A stretch of DNA of 64,000 bases from Laceyella sediminis. Its GTDB lineage: Bacteria; Bacillota; Bacilli; Thermoactinomycetales; Thermoactinomycetaceae. Position numbers and translations under genes: made by a program. Positions within the stretch are counted from its first letter, which is position 1. The number at the start of each line of letters is the position of its first letter. The stretch is taken from NCBI RefSeq assembly GCF_003003125.1, contig NZ_PVTZ01000010.1:62001-126000 (forward strand). Reading direction: 5' to 3'. Below are positions 35,077-43,974 of the stretch, piece after piece. The notes beneath the pieces were generated by a model. The model made no database searches and was not told the origin of the DNA. It saw only the letters and a list, made by a program, of their open reading frames with translations.

Positions 35077-36219
35077 TTATTTCTTTTTTTCTTCTTCCAT
35101 CCGTTTCATCATCTGTTGCCACACCGTGCCGCTTGCTTCTTCTCCACGTTCGATCCGCTCCAGCGCCAATCGCGCTTGCAAGCGCACCTCAAATTCGGGG
35201 TCATTCACCGCATCGCGCAGAGCCGGCAACGCTGATTCATCTCCCACTTCATACAGGAAACGCGCCGCACGCCAACGCACCAGCTTATTGGTGTCCTTCA
35301 ACGCATCGCACATGGCAGGAATAGCCTCTGGATCGCCGATGTCTGACAAGGTGTCACCCGCTGTCCGACGCACGATTGGCGAAGCGTCACGCAACGCCCG
35401 CATGACATAAGGCAACACGGCTTTGCCTCCGATAAAACCCAGATAAACCACAGCCAAGCGGCGAATGGATGCTTTCGCATCATCGAGTGCCCGATCTAAG
35501 ACATGAAGCTCATCCGCGTTTGGCTCATACTGCTCCAACGCCGCATATCGTTTCTCCCAATTCTCATCATTAAACGCTTGCATGACTTCATCCGCAGTCA
35601 ACGTCTGTTCTTTCCGCTCTTGTTCTGGGTTTAGCACCCGTTCCACCATCTGCGACAAGCGCACTTCGTCGTAAGCGGCGGCCAACTCTTCAACGACTTG
35701 TTCCCCCACTTCACTCATTTCACCGTATCGCGGGCGTTGCTCCACCCACTCCCGTTCAAACACCAAGTTGCTGGTCGCAGTCTGTGCCCGCATCACGGCG
35801 GCTTTAAACCGCTCCGGCAGCCCAAATCGCATTTCTTCCCCATTTCTCACGCACTTGACTTGCATCGGGATGCCTTTCAACTTTTGAATAAACACTTGAA
35901 CCTCGCCAAATGACTCCTGATCCGCTGCCGACTCTTCCTTTTCGGGTGCCGTAGCCATTGCCGCATCGCCCAACACTTCCCGCACTTGGGCCAGCACATC
36001 GGGCCAGTCCGCTTTGGGATGGCGTTCAATGGAGATAAAATCGAGCACTTGAAACAGGCTCTTCACCCCGTCGATTTCCAGCAAGCGCCGCAAGTGGTGG
36101 GGAGCGTCAGCCATTTGGTCTTTGGTGACATTGTAACTCGTTCCGGCGGGTAGCGTTTCATCGACATTGCATTTCATCACGTTGGGGCTCGGCGTCGGTT
36201 CAATCGAGACGATTTTCAT
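35077..36219 (-). CDS. cvfC: Conserved virulence factor C homologue (CvfC/YpgR), HEAT-repeat protein
   Basis: The 380-residue cytoplasmic protein has an N-terminal NifU N-terminal-like scaffold domain (about 1-90, PTPSPNVMKCNVDETLP) and a C-terminal array of HEAT/PBS-lyase repeats (about 225-365), such as ASIRRLAVVYLGFIGG, PIVRRTAGDTLSDIGD and KLVRWRAARFLYEVGD. This is the CvfC/YpgR architecture. In Staphylococcus the family affects virulence gene expression; the biochemical role is unknown. Confidence 0.88.
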   Translation of the reverse strand: MKIVSIEPTPSPNVMKCNVDETLPAGTSYNVTKDQMADAPHHLRRLLEIDGVKSLFQVLDFISIERHPKADWPDVLAQVREVLGDAAMATAPEKEESAADQESFGEVQVFIQKLKGIPMQVKCVRNGEEMRFGLPERFKAAVMRAQTATSNLVFEREWVEQRPRYGEMSEVGEQVVEELAAAYDEVRLSQMVERVLNPEQERKEQTLTADEVMQAFNDENWEKRYAALEQYEPNADELHVLDRALDDAKASIRRLAVVYLGFIGGKAVLPYVMRALRDASPIVRRTAGDTLSDIGDPEAIPAMCDALKDTNKLVRWRAARFLYEVGDESALPALRDAVNDPEFEVRLQARLALERIERGEEASGTVWQQMMKRMEEEKKK

Positions 36220-36243
36220 GGCATTCCCTCCTATTATGAAAGT

Positions 36244-36275
36244 AAAACCTCTGAGCCACTGGCTTCAGAGGTTTT
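36244..36275 (-). terminator. Terminator of efp (possibly bidirectional)
   Basis: An 11-bp perfect stem AAAACCTCTGA/TCAGAGGTTTT with a ten-base loop lies between efp and cvfC. The A and T runs are within the arms. Confidence 0.8.
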
Positions 36276-36291
36276 AGGTAAAACATACGGC

Positions 36292-36849
36292 TTAGGCCCG
36301 GGAAACATATTGGCCGCTACGCGTGTCAATGATGAGGCGGTCACCGACATTGATGAAGAGAGGCACTTGCACGGTGAAGCCGGTGGACAATTTTGCTGGT
36401 TTGCTACCGCCAGTAGCGGTATCTCCTTTGATGCCCGGTTCCGTTTCCACCACTTCCAATTCAACCGTGTTTGGCAACTGAATCCCAATCGTTTCGTTTT
36501 TAAAGGAAACGATTTGCACATTCATGTTTTCTTGCAAGAAGTTCAATTCATATTCCAAACGCTCCCCTGGAAGGGTGATTTGGTCATACGTTTCATTGTC
36601 CATGAATGTGTATTCGCCGCCGCTTTCGTATAAATATTGCATTTGGCGGGTTTCCACCAACGCTTTTTGCACTTTCTCCCCAGCGCGGAAGGTTCGCTCT
36701 TGGATGTTGCCGTTGCGCAGGTTGCGCAGTTTGGAACGAACGAACGCCGCCCCTTTACCCGGTTTTACGTGTTGGAATTCAATAACTTGCCACACGTCGC
36801 CTTCCAGTTCAACGGTCAAACCCGTCCGAAAATCGTTCACGCTAATCAT
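36292..36849 (-). CDS. efp: Elongation factor P
   Basis: The 185-residue protein has three beta-barrel domains and rescues ribosomes stalled at polyproline. The N-terminal KOW-like segment [18 protein letters not shown] has the loop lysine of KPGKG, and [13 protein letters not shown] ends the protein. It follows the aminopeptidase gene by three bases. Confidence 0.97.
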   Translation of the reverse strand: MISVNDFRTGLTVELEGDVWQVIEFQHVKPGKGAAFVRSKLRNLRNGNIQERTFRAGEKVQKALVETRQMQYLYESGGEYTFMDNETYDQITLPGERLEYELNFLQENMNVQIVSFKNETIGIQLPNTVELEVVETEPGIKGDTATGGSKPAKLSTGFTVQVPLFINVGDRLIIDTRSGQYVSRA

Positions 36850-36852
36850 GTT

Positions 36853-37944
36853 TTACTTTCCTCCATTTCCATATTCAATGACAATCCATTCTTTGCTTGA
36901 TTGGTTCAGCGCTTCACAGCCGGTTTCAGTGATGACCACATCGTCTTCGATACGGACACCGCCCATCTCTGGCAGATAAATCCCCGGCTCCACGGTGACG
37001 ACCATGTTCGGCTGAAGAACCATATCTCCACGGCTGGAGAGCATCGGAAGCTCATGCACTTCCATGCCGAGTCCATGACCGGTGCTATGGCCGAAAAATT
37101 CGCCGTACCCATGCGCGCTGATGTAATCACGGGCGACCGCATCCGCCTCTTTCCCAGTCATCCCCGGGCGAAGCGCCGCAATCGTGCGATTACAAGCTTC
37201 CAATACAATATCATAAATCTCTTTTTGTTTCTCGCTCGGCCGCCCCAGCATGACCGTGCGGGTAATGTCGGACGCATAGCCTTGATACAAGGCCCCAAAA
37301 TCTAGTGTCACCAGATCGCCGAGTTCTAACACTTTATCACTGGCCACTCCGTGCGGCAAGGCAGAACGTTTGCCGGATGCAACAATCATGTCAAAAGACG
37401 AGGATGTTGCCCCCAACTCGCGCATGTAGAACTCCAATTTAAAGGAAATCTCGTTTTCGCGCACACCGGGCTTGATGTCGGACAAAATCTTGCTGAAGGC
37501 TTGGTCCGCAATCCGGGCGGCTTCTCTCATCACTGCCAACTCGTCCGCGTCTTTCACCATACGCAATTCTTTCACGATGCCGCTGGTCGGTTGCAACTTG
37601 ATGTCGCCAACAGCTTCTTTCAACTGCAAAAACTCGGCAAATGTCAGATGGTCTTGTTCAAAAGACAAAGCCTTGATGCCCAATTTGCGGCACTGCTCAC
37701 CCACCGTGTGGTAAATTGCGCCTTGATGTTGCACCAAGGTCATATGCGGCGCTTGTTCCTGCACTTGGATCACATAGCGGAAATCGGTCAACAACAGCTG
37801 TTCAGTGGCCGTGATCAGCACCACTCCGGCCGACCCCGTAAATCCGGTCAAATACCGGCGATTCACAGGATGGCTGATCAATAGCGCTTCAATGCCGTGC
37901 TCTTGCAGTTTTTGTCTCAGTTTCAATAGGCGTTTTTCCAACAT
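36853..37944 (-). CDS. pepQ: Xaa-Pro aminopeptidase (M24 family, YqhT/PepQ type)
   Basis: The 363-residue enzyme cleaves N-terminal residues next to proline. A creatinase-like N-terminal domain (1-125) precedes the pita-bread domain with metal-binding segments LVTLDFGALYQGYASDITRT, GHSTGHGLGMEVHE, and VTVEPGIYLPEMGGVRIEDD. The ATG at 37944 lies behind AAGGGG, two bases after the aroQ stop; the in-frame GTG at 37950 is too close to that site. It lies directly before efp, so both help with proline-rich substrates. Confidence 0.93.
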   Translation of the reverse strand: MLEKRLLKLRQKLQEHGIEALLISHPVNRRYLTGFTGSAGVVLITATEQLLLTDFRYVIQVQEQAPHMTLVQHQGAIYHTVGEQCRKLGIKALSFEQDHLTFAEFLQLKEAVGDIKLQPTSGIVKELRMVKDADELAVMREAARIADQAFSKILSDIKPGVRENEISFKLEFYMRELGATSSSFDMIVASGKRSALPHGVASDKVLELGDLVTLDFGALYQGYASDITRTVMLGRPSEKQKEIYDIVLEACNRTIAALRPGMTGKEADAVARDYISAHGYGEFFGHSTGHGLGMEVHELPMLSSRGDMVLQPNMVVTVEPGIYLPEMGGVRIEDDVVITETGCEALNQSSKEWIVIEYGNGGK

Positions 37945-37946
37945 CT

Positions 37947-38405
37947 TCACCCCTTGTTTTCCATGTTCCGGTTCGCCAGCTCCCTGATGGCGGCCAAGGC
38001 GAGCTCATAACTCAACGCGCCGAACCCCACAATCTGCCCGCATGTGACCGGCGCCGTCACAGAAGTGTGCCGAAAAGATTCCCGGGCATGGATGTTGGTC
38101 ATATGCACTTCGATCACCGGCACATCAATCGCAGCAATCGCATCACGCAAAGCATAACTGTAATGGGTGTAAGCCCCTGGGTTAAAAACTATGTAATCAA
38201 CATTTCCTTCCGCGAGATGGAGCTGATCGATCAATTCCCCCTCAATGTTGCTTTGGTAACAAGCAACACGAAGGCCCCACTCCTCACCTTTTTTGATCAG
38301 GCCCGCATTGATATCTTCCAATGTAGTCCGCCCATAAACCGCCTGCTCGCGCTTGCCCAAGCGATTGAGATTCGGGCCGTGCAATACGAGGACGTTTACC
38401 ATCAT
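37947..38405 (-). CDS. aroQ: 3-dehydroquinate dehydratase, type II
   Basis: The 152-residue shikimate-pathway enzyme has the type II motifs VLVLHGPNLNRLG, NPGAYTHYSYALRDAI with the catalytic histidine region, EVHMTNIHARESFRH, and QIVGFG. The ATG at 38405 is preceded by GGGAGGTGGGC; earlier starts lie before that site. It is first in the aroQ-pepQ-efp set, the order of B. subtilis yqhS-yqhT-efp. Confidence 0.96.
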   Translation of the reverse strand: MMVNVLVLHGPNLNRLGKREQAVYGRTTLEDINAGLIKKGEEWGLRVACYQSNIEGELIDQLHLAEGNVDYIVFNPGAYTHYSYALRDAIAAIDVPVIEVHMTNIHARESFRHTSVTAPVTCGQIVGFGALSYELALAAIRELANRNMENKG

Positions 38406-38694
38406 GCCCACCTCCCGCAACACTTTTCGCCAATGTACACTCGGATGGTTAACCTAAATATGATTGCCCAGACAACTATCTATTTTCCCACGAACTTGCC
38501 GTTTTGTCCACGGGTCGAACGGTAATCGCTTTCCGCCCTGTCAAGCAGGAATCCTTAGTAACAGTGTTCAAATTATACGATACATATGCATGATCCGCAC
38601 CTCCATCCCACTCTCCTCACACACTTCCCCAACCATTGTGTTAGAATAAAATACACATTATTTGATGACAATTACAACAAGGTGGTGCGCCTAC

Positions 38695-39663
38695 GTGTCA
38701 GATAAACCCATTGCTTACGGCGGGCAAGCCGTCATCGAAGGCGTGATGTTTGGCGGGCAACACGCCCAAGTAACCGCCGTTCGCCGCAAAGACGGCAACA
38801 TCGAATTATTCGAATGCAAAAAGAAAACCTCGCCAACGCTTAACTTCCTGATGAAGATTCCCTTTTTAAGGGGCATTGTCGCGATCATCGCGGCCAGCGC
38901 CTCTGGCGCGAAACACTTGCAATTCGCGACAGAACAATACGATCTGGATCATGCCGACCCAGATGATCCCGAACAAGCGCCCAGTTCGAACCAATCCAAA
39001 TGGATGATGATCTTGGGCGTCACCCTGGTAGGTATCCTGTCCTTCCTGTTTGGCAAAGTATTGTTCACCGCAGTTCCCGCCTTTTTGGCTAGTGTACTGT
39101 TTGACCGCTTCGTGCAAAACTTGGTCATCCAAAGTTTGCTCGAAGGAGTGATCAAAACCTTATTGTTGCTCTCCTACTTGTGGTTGATCTCGCAAACCCC
39201 GATGATCAAACGGCTCTTTCAATATCATGGAGCGGAGCACAAAGTGATTACCGCCTTTGAACATGGGGAAGAATTAACAGTAACCAATGTGCAAAAATAT
39301 TCCACCCTTCATTACCGTTGTGGCAGTAGCTTTATCATTCTCAGCATCATCGTCGGCGTGATTGTGTACTCTTTCTTCAGTTACGACGGAGTGTGGGATC
39401 GCATCGTGACGAGGCTGTTGTTGCTTCCAGCCGTGTTGGGCATCTCCTATGAATTGTTGCGCCTGACCAATGCCGTGCGGGATGTTCCCGTTCTCACCTA
39501 TTTGGGATATCCCGGCTTATGGTTGCAAAAACTTACAACCAAAGAGCCCGATGACACTCAGGTGGAAGTAGCCATCCACGCGTTTGTCCGCATGCGGGAA
39601 CTTGACGCCCAAGAGGCTCGGCAACATGTTAAACAAGCTTCCCAATTGGTTCACTCCAGTTAG
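38695..39663 (+). CDS. yqhQ: DUF1385 membrane protein YqhQ
   Basis: The 322-residue protein starts at GTG (VSDKPIAYGGQAVIEGVMFGG, the family signature) behind AAGGTGGTG. It has about four membrane helices (roughly 110-135, 145-175, 215-245, 250-270) and the conserved YHGAEHKVITAFEHGEEL segment with paired histidines, then STLHYRCGSSF. This suggests a metal site, but no activity is established. It is divergent from aroQ, as in Bacillus. Confidence 0.9.
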   Translation: MSDKPIAYGGQAVIEGVMFGGQHAQVTAVRRKDGNIELFECKKKTSPTLNFLMKIPFLRGIVAIIAASASGAKHLQFATEQYDLDHADPDDPEQAPSSNQSKWMMILGVTLVGILSFLFGKVLFTAVPAFLASVLFDRFVQNLVIQSLLEGVIKTLLLLSYLWLISQTPMIKRLFQYHGAEHKVITAFEHGEELTVTNVQKYSTLHYRCGSSFIILSIIVGVIVYSFFSYDGVWDRIVTRLLLLPAVLGISYELLRLTNAVRDVPVLTYLGYPGLWLQKLTTKEPDDTQVEVAIHAFVRMRELDAQEARQHVKQASQLVHSS

Positions 39664-39687
39664 CCCATAAGAAAGAGGGTGATATGC

Positions 39688-39969
39688 GTGACCAACCCCG
39701 GTTCTAAGCCATATTGGCATTATCTCGTACTGGCTTTTGTCTTGTTTGGCGCCGTGATCGAATTCATCCAACAGCCCAGTCGGTTGCTCTTGCCGGCGCT
39801 AGTCATCGGCATCGTCATCTACCTGTACAAATTCCCACCGCGCTGGCTGTTGCGCTTAGGCTCGATGCGCTCACCCCTAGCAAGCAAACAAGCTAAAACC
39901 CATCCGCGCAAGCGCAAAAAATACCCGTTTCGCGTGATTGAAGGCAATAACAAAAAAAACTCGCTATAA
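39688..39969 (+). CDS. yqhP: Small membrane protein, YqhP-like
   Basis: The 93-residue protein has two membrane helices (about 10-26 and 33-48) and a strongly basic tail (KQAKTHPRKRKKYPFRVIEG). It starts at GTG 39688 behind GAGGGTGAT; an earlier in-frame GTG is inside that site. Its place after yqhQ matches yqhP (SA1362 type), but similarity is low-complexity, so the family name is moderately sure. A terminator follows immediately. Confidence 0.65.
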   Translation: MTNPGSKPYWHYLVLAFVLFGAVIEFIQQPSRLLLPALVIGIVIYLYKFPPRWLLRLGSMRSPLASKQAKTHPRKRKKYPFRVIEGNNKKNSL

Positions 39970-39970
39970 T

Positions 39971-40017
39971 GAAACGAGCCCCCGCTTTACACCAGAGAGG
40001 AAGGCGGGGGCTGTTTC
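39971..40017 (+). terminator. Terminator after the yqhQ-yqhP unit
   Basis: AGCCCCCGC (39977-39985) pairs with GCGGGGGCT (40004-40012), and GAAAC pairs with GTTTC outside it. The T-run is short. Confidence 0.75.
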
Positions 40018-40099
40018 ATATTCTTGGGGGGCAATGGACAAGCGACACAAACGGGAGAACAAGATGAAATGACAACCATGTTAAACCAACTTTTGGACT

Positions 40100-41059
40100 T
40101 TATCCCCCAGCTTGGTCGGATGGGTTGATCTTGTATGTGATTTGCTTGCTTTTACCCCGTGCACTGAGATATTGGTCGAAGCTCCATTTGTTGAAGAAAA
40201 ACTCAGCTGCTTTCACACCCGACATAAACAATTCCTCTTTCTTTTCCTTGGATAAAGAAAAATCAGTCATTTTCACACCGCTGATCGGCACTTGAATGGT
40301 GCGGATCTCTTCATGCTGTTGTACATACCGGTTGTCCCGCGCATCCAACATCGTATAGAGCAACGAACGGAACATGCTGAGCGGGCCGTCGATCTGATGG
40401 ATTTGCTCTTCTCCTTCCGCGCAGAGCGAAAAGCCGAAGGTAGGCCATCGCGGATTATCTTGGTCAAATAACCAGACCGGAAAATTGCTTAACACTCCTC
40501 CATCCACCACATAAGATGTTTTGCGGGTAGGATAATGCATCAATTTGATCGGTTCAAAGAAGAAAGGGATGCTACAGCTCATACACACCGCTTTGGCCAC
40601 TGGGAACGAGTCGGGATCATAACCGTACTGCTTCAAATCCTGCGGCAACACCAACAATTGGCTTCGGGAGATGTCCGATGCGATAACGTGAAGCTCCACA
40701 CCCTCAGGCAAATCCTTAAACGTCTGAATTCCTTTGGCCTTGAGCAGAGTAGAAACCCACTTCTCCAACTCTGTCGTCGGATACAACCCTTTTTTCAACC
40801 ACAACCGCAAGGCCGGACCGACCACGGGAATATAATCATACCAAGAAGGGGCCAAAAACTGCAAAAATTCCTGCTCCATCAAAATTTCATATAATTCCTT
40901 GCCTGTGTACCCGGCAGCCAGCAAGGCCGCGATGATCGACCCCGCCGATGTTCCGGCTACTTTTTTCCACTTGTATCCCTTGCTCTCAGCGACGGATAAA
41001 GCGCCCACCAAACCAATCCCTTTCACCCCACCGCCTTCAAAAACGGCGTCTGCCCACAT
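40100..41059 (-). CDS. yqhO: Patatin-like phospholipase
   Basis: The 319-residue lipid hydrolase has the oxyanion motif GGGVKGIG, the nucleophile serine in GTSAGS, and the catalytic Asp in VDGGVLSNFP, so all active-site parts are intact. It probably acts on phospholipids at the membrane; there is no signal peptide. In B. subtilis yqhO and yqhN(mntR) flank yqhP in the same order, which supports the assignment. Confidence 0.9.
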   Translation of the reverse strand: MWADAVFEGGGVKGIGLVGALSVAESKGYKWKKVAGTSAGSIIAALLAAGYTGKELYEILMEQEFLQFLAPSWYDYIPVVGPALRLWLKKGLYPTTELEKWVSTLLKAKGIQTFKDLPEGVELHVIASDISRSQLLVLPQDLKQYGYDPDSFPVAKAVCMSCSIPFFFEPIKLMHYPTRKTSYVVDGGVLSNFPVWLFDQDNPRWPTFGFSLCAEGEEQIHQIDGPLSMFRSLLYTMLDARDNRYVQQHEEIRTIQVPISGVKMTDFSLSKEKKEELFMSGVKAAEFFFNKWSFDQYLSARGKSKQITYKINPSDQAGG

Positions 41060-41142
41060 CAGCGTCCCTCCTCTTCAAATTCTCTCTGTTAAAAAATGTA
41101 TGTGATAAAGGGCAAAAAAACCCAAGGAGACGAGTCCATGGG

Positions 41143-41580
41143 TTATTTCATTTCATCCGCTTCTTGTTCATCCGCTTCTTTTAAGGATTGCAAGTGGTCC
41201 ACGATTTCTTTGTTAGCCGTTAAATACTGCACCAGGTTCTCAATGCAAGTAATCGAATCCCAACTCAAATGGTGCTCGATCCCCTCTACATCATGGTATA
41301 TCTGGTCTTCGCTAACCCCGATCAAACGCAAAAACTCCTCCAGCAATTGGTGCCGATCCATCAAGCGTTTCCCTATCTTTTTCCCTTTAGAAGTTAAAAC
41401 CAAACCCCGATATTTTTCGTAGACCAGATATTTGTTCTGATCCAGCTTTTGCACCATTTTTGTTACAGATGAGGGGTGCACTTCCAATGCTTCTGCGATG
41501 TCCGACACCCTGGCATAACCCTTTTGTTCAATCAATTTATAAATGTTTTCCAAATAATCCTCCATGCTTGGTGTTGGCAT
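41143..41580 (-). CDS. mntR: Manganese-responsive repressor MntR
   Basis: The 145-residue DtxR-family regulator has an N-terminal winged helix ([22 protein letters not shown]) and a dimerisation domain. The manganese ligands Asp8, Glu11, His77, Glu99, Glu102 and His103 fall at exactly the B. subtilis MntR positions. It represses manganese uptake genes when Mn is plentiful. GGGGGACTT precedes the ATG. No mnt uptake operon lies in the window. Confidence 0.96.
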   Translation of the reverse strand: MPTPSMEDYLENIYKLIEQKGYARVSDIAEALEVHPSSVTKMVQKLDQNKYLVYEKYRGLVLTSKGKKIGKRLMDRHQLLEEFLRLIGVSEDQIYHDVEGIEHHLSWDSITCIENLVQYLTANKEIVDHLQSLKEADEQEADEMK

Positions 41581-41659
41581 CGAAAGTCCCCCTATCTATG
41601 TAGCAACTGAAATTCAAAAGTAGTTTATCATATTTTTGCGGATAGAGCATGCTGATCTC

Positions 41660-42226
41660 CTATCCTTTTGTATTGATACGTAGCTCTGCCCCGTACAGTT
41701 GGATCATCTTCACCAGACTGGTACCCAAGTCTTCCAGCCGTTGCTGCAGTTTCTCGTCTTTTAATGTGCCGTCCGAATTGAATGCCATGTAACTTTGCGG
41801 TACAGACGGCATGGAAGGCAATGGCCACGCGTGTAGTGAGCGGCAGATCGTGTTAAGCGTATTGAGCGTGTTTGTAGCGCCCATCGCACCTCCGGCCGTG
41901 CCGAGCAACGCCACCCATTTCCCTTCCAATTCACGCGCTCCAATGAAATCTAATGCGTTTTTCAACACACCGGATATGCTGCCATGATATTCAGGTGACG
42001 CGAAAATGAATCCATCGGCTTCCGCCATTTTTTGTTTGAACAGCCGAACGGTCTCCGGATAAGACGCTTCATCCACTCGCCCATCATAAATCGGCAACGG
42101 ATCCTTGCGCAGGTCAAACACTTCCACCTCGGCACCCATCTTACGGGCCGCTTCGGCCACAATTGCTACTGCCATATGCGTCGTTGACTGTTCACTCAAA
42201 CTTCCAGGGACTGCCAGGATTTTCAT
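41660..42226 (-). CDS. NADPH-dependent FMN reductase family protein
   Basis: The 188-residue flavodoxin-like protein has the FMN phosphate loop PGSLSEQSTTHMA and the isoalloxazine-binding SPEYHGSISGVLKNALDF motif, with GTAGGAMGATNTLN later. It is probably an azoreductase or chromate/quinone reductase type flavoenzyme; the substrate is unknown. The ATG at 42226 follows AGGTGGCAGGTGGG. Confidence 0.87.
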   Translation of the reverse strand: MKILAVPGSLSEQSTTHMAVAIVAEAARKMGAEVEVFDLRKDPLPIYDGRVDEASYPETVRLFKQKMAEADGFIFASPEYHGSISGVLKNALDFIGARELEGKWVALLGTAGGAMGATNTLNTLNTICRSLHAWPLPSMPSVPQSYMAFNSDGTLKDEKLQQRLEDLGTSLVKMIQLYGAELRINTKG

Positions 42227-42430
42227 CCCACCTGCCACCTCTTTCTCTGTTTTCGTTTCTGTCGCACGATACAGTATACCGAATATCCCCTGCCAATGCT
42301 AGCGCGCTTTAAGGAAAACGAAGCACCGTTTTCCATCTTGCCCTCCCCTAATCATCCATAGCCAATCCTTGCGCATCCGATCCAATGTCCCAGATTCATG
42401 AAAAGATGCCTATGACATGTCGCTTAGGTA

Positions 42431-42459
42431 TTTACCATTCCCAATTGAGTGAGTATACT
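42431..42459 (+). promoter_or_regulatory. Sigma-A promoter of the gpsB-like gene
   Basis: TTTACC, 17 bases, TATACT (four and five of six matches) lies 33 bases before the start codon. Confidence 0.55.
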
Positions 42460-42491
42460 GAATTTAAAGACATTGTAGAGGAGGGAAAGAT

Positions 42492-42806
42492 ATGCCTGGC
42501 TTGACGGCACGTGATATTCATAACAAGGAGTTCAAACGGGCGATGCGCGGTTACGATGTGGATGAAGTTAATCATTTTCTCGATCAAATCATTAAAGATT
42601 ACATAGAGTTTGAAAAGACGATCCAAACACAATCCGTGTTAAATGAGCATGAGCGGTACAACCAGATCGAGCAATTGCTCCAACAGTTGCTTTACGACGT
42701 GCAACAAATCCGCGAAGAGAACCGCCAACTTCGGGAGCAACTTCGAGAGCAATTGAAGGGAAGCTCCAACGGCGCTGATCACTATTCCCAACAGTTTTAC
42801 CGCTAG
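42492..42806 (+). CDS. gpsB: DivIVA/GpsB-domain cell division protein
   Basis: The 104-residue protein begins with the DivIVA lipid-binding domain, with [19 protein letters not shown] and [20 protein letters not shown], followed by a coiled coil to about residue 90. The length and single domain fit GpsB rather than full DivIVA. GpsB links division and elongation by recruiting penicillin-binding proteins. GAGGAGGG precedes the ATG. In Bacillus gpsB is followed by the RNase P RNA; here a different GC-rich segment follows. Confidence 0.85.
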   Translation: MPGLTARDIHNKEFKRAMRGYDVDEVNHFLDQIIKDYIEFEKTIQTQSVLNEHERYNQIEQLLQQLLYDVQQIREENRQLREQLREQLKGSSNGADHYSQQFYR

Positions 42807-43057
42807 CCGGCTCCCCATCGGCGAGGCGGGCTTTCGGGCAAACTCCGGACTGATGGTTGCCGGCGGAGTTCAGTCACCGATAGCGCCGAACATGGAAGGT
42901 CTGCGGGTCCCTCAAGCTTGATCGCGACCCGCCCGCCGCCTACCATTGGACAATGAAGCACCGATTCCGAACAAGCGGCCGAAAACACGAACCCCACATT
43001 TGGGGCCGAGCTCCTCTCCTTGTACGACCACCTCTTTAGCTCACGGGCTGCGCCTTC
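42807..43057. other. GC-rich, apparently noncoding segment with stem-loops
   Basis: This 250-base stretch is richer in G+C than its neighbours and has several inverted repeats: AACTCCG/CGGAGTT near 42841-42872, GCGGGTC/GACCCGC near 42903-42932, CCCC/GGGG near 42995. GGCGGGC (about 42825) could pair with GCCCGCC (about 42929). No frame has a ribosome binding site. It may be a structured RNA, but I do not recognise the family. RNase P RNA signature sequences are absent. Confidence 0.4.
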
Positions 43058-43789
43058 TCAATCAAACAACTTGACTGGACAAAAATCAATGGCATCGCAA
43101 GCGACCAACCGCAAGTCGATTCCATCCACCCGCCCTTGGATCGCTTCTTCTCGGGCCTTGCCGTGCATATGCCCATAAACGCACAAGGTCACCCCAAACT
43201 CTTTCATCACTTCCATAAACCCAGACTCCTTCGCTGAAACAGTCAACGGCGGAAAATGGAGCATGACGATCTTCTCTCGCCCAGGTTGCTCCTTCGCGGC
43301 TGCTTCCAAAGCAAGTCGTAGCCGGCCGATTTGGCGTTCATAGATCTTGCGATCTTCTTCCTCATTAAAAAAACGCTCCCCTGGCAACGTCCACCCCCTG
43401 GTGGCAGCCACAACTCGCCCTTCAACCAACGTATAGTCCGCATCTACCCACCGCATTCCTTCCGGTAACATCTCTCGTACTTTCTTCTTGCTGTGGGCGT
43501 AATAACAATGGTTGCCCGGCGACATCACTTTATAGCCCGGCAACTGATTGATCCAGTCAAAGTCGTACCGCGCCACATCCAATTTCATGGCCCAACTGAT
43601 GTCCCCGGGAATCAGCACGGTGTCTTCCGGACCGACCAGGCGTAGCCACCCGTCGCGAATCCGCTCATAATGCCGCGTCCAGCCAAACACATCCATCGGC
43701 TTTTCTATATCTTGATCAGGGTTGACATCATAGAGGGTAACCGGTTTGTTAAATGATAAATGCAAGTCACTTAATGCGTATATTGCCAC
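43058..43789 (-). CDS. Metallophosphoesterase
   Basis: The 243-residue calcineurin-like enzyme has the ordered metal motifs DLHLS, GDISWAM, GNHCYYA and GHMHG, with LHFPP between the last two. It uses two metals to hydrolyse a phosphoester; the substrate is not known. I chose the GTG at 43789 behind GAGGGATGTGG because the next residues AIYALSDLHLS match the domain start. The open frame continues to 43876, but those residues do not look like part of the family. Confidence 0.88.
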   Translation of the reverse strand: MAIYALSDLHLSFNKPVTLYDVNPDQDIEKPMDVFGWTRHYERIRDGWLRLVGPEDTVLIPGDISWAMKLDVARYDFDWINQLPGYKVMSPGNHCYYAHSKKKVREMLPEGMRWVDADYTLVEGRVVAATRGWTLPGERFFNEEEDRKIYERQIGRLRLALEAAAKEQPGREKIVMLHFPPLTVSAKESGFMEVMKEFGVTLCVYGHMHGKAREEAIQGRVDGIDLRLVACDAIDFCPVKLFD

Positions 43790-43974
43790 ATTACCACATC
43801 CCTCATCGATATTGACGCTTATGTACCGGCAAACCGAAGTTACCACCATTGTTTCAGAAAAAACGCCGCTTGGCAAGGTGGGCGAAGTTAGTTTTCAGTC
43901 AAGGTCAAGCCTTGTACTTTTCAGAACCATCCGGCAAACTAAAAGAAAGATACATAAAGAGGGGATGAAGCGAT

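Noticed and set aside
42807-43057. RNase P RNA expected after gpsB
   Set aside because: The conserved GAGGAAAGTCC and ACAGNRA-type stretches are missing on both strands, and 250 bases are too few for type B RNase P RNA.
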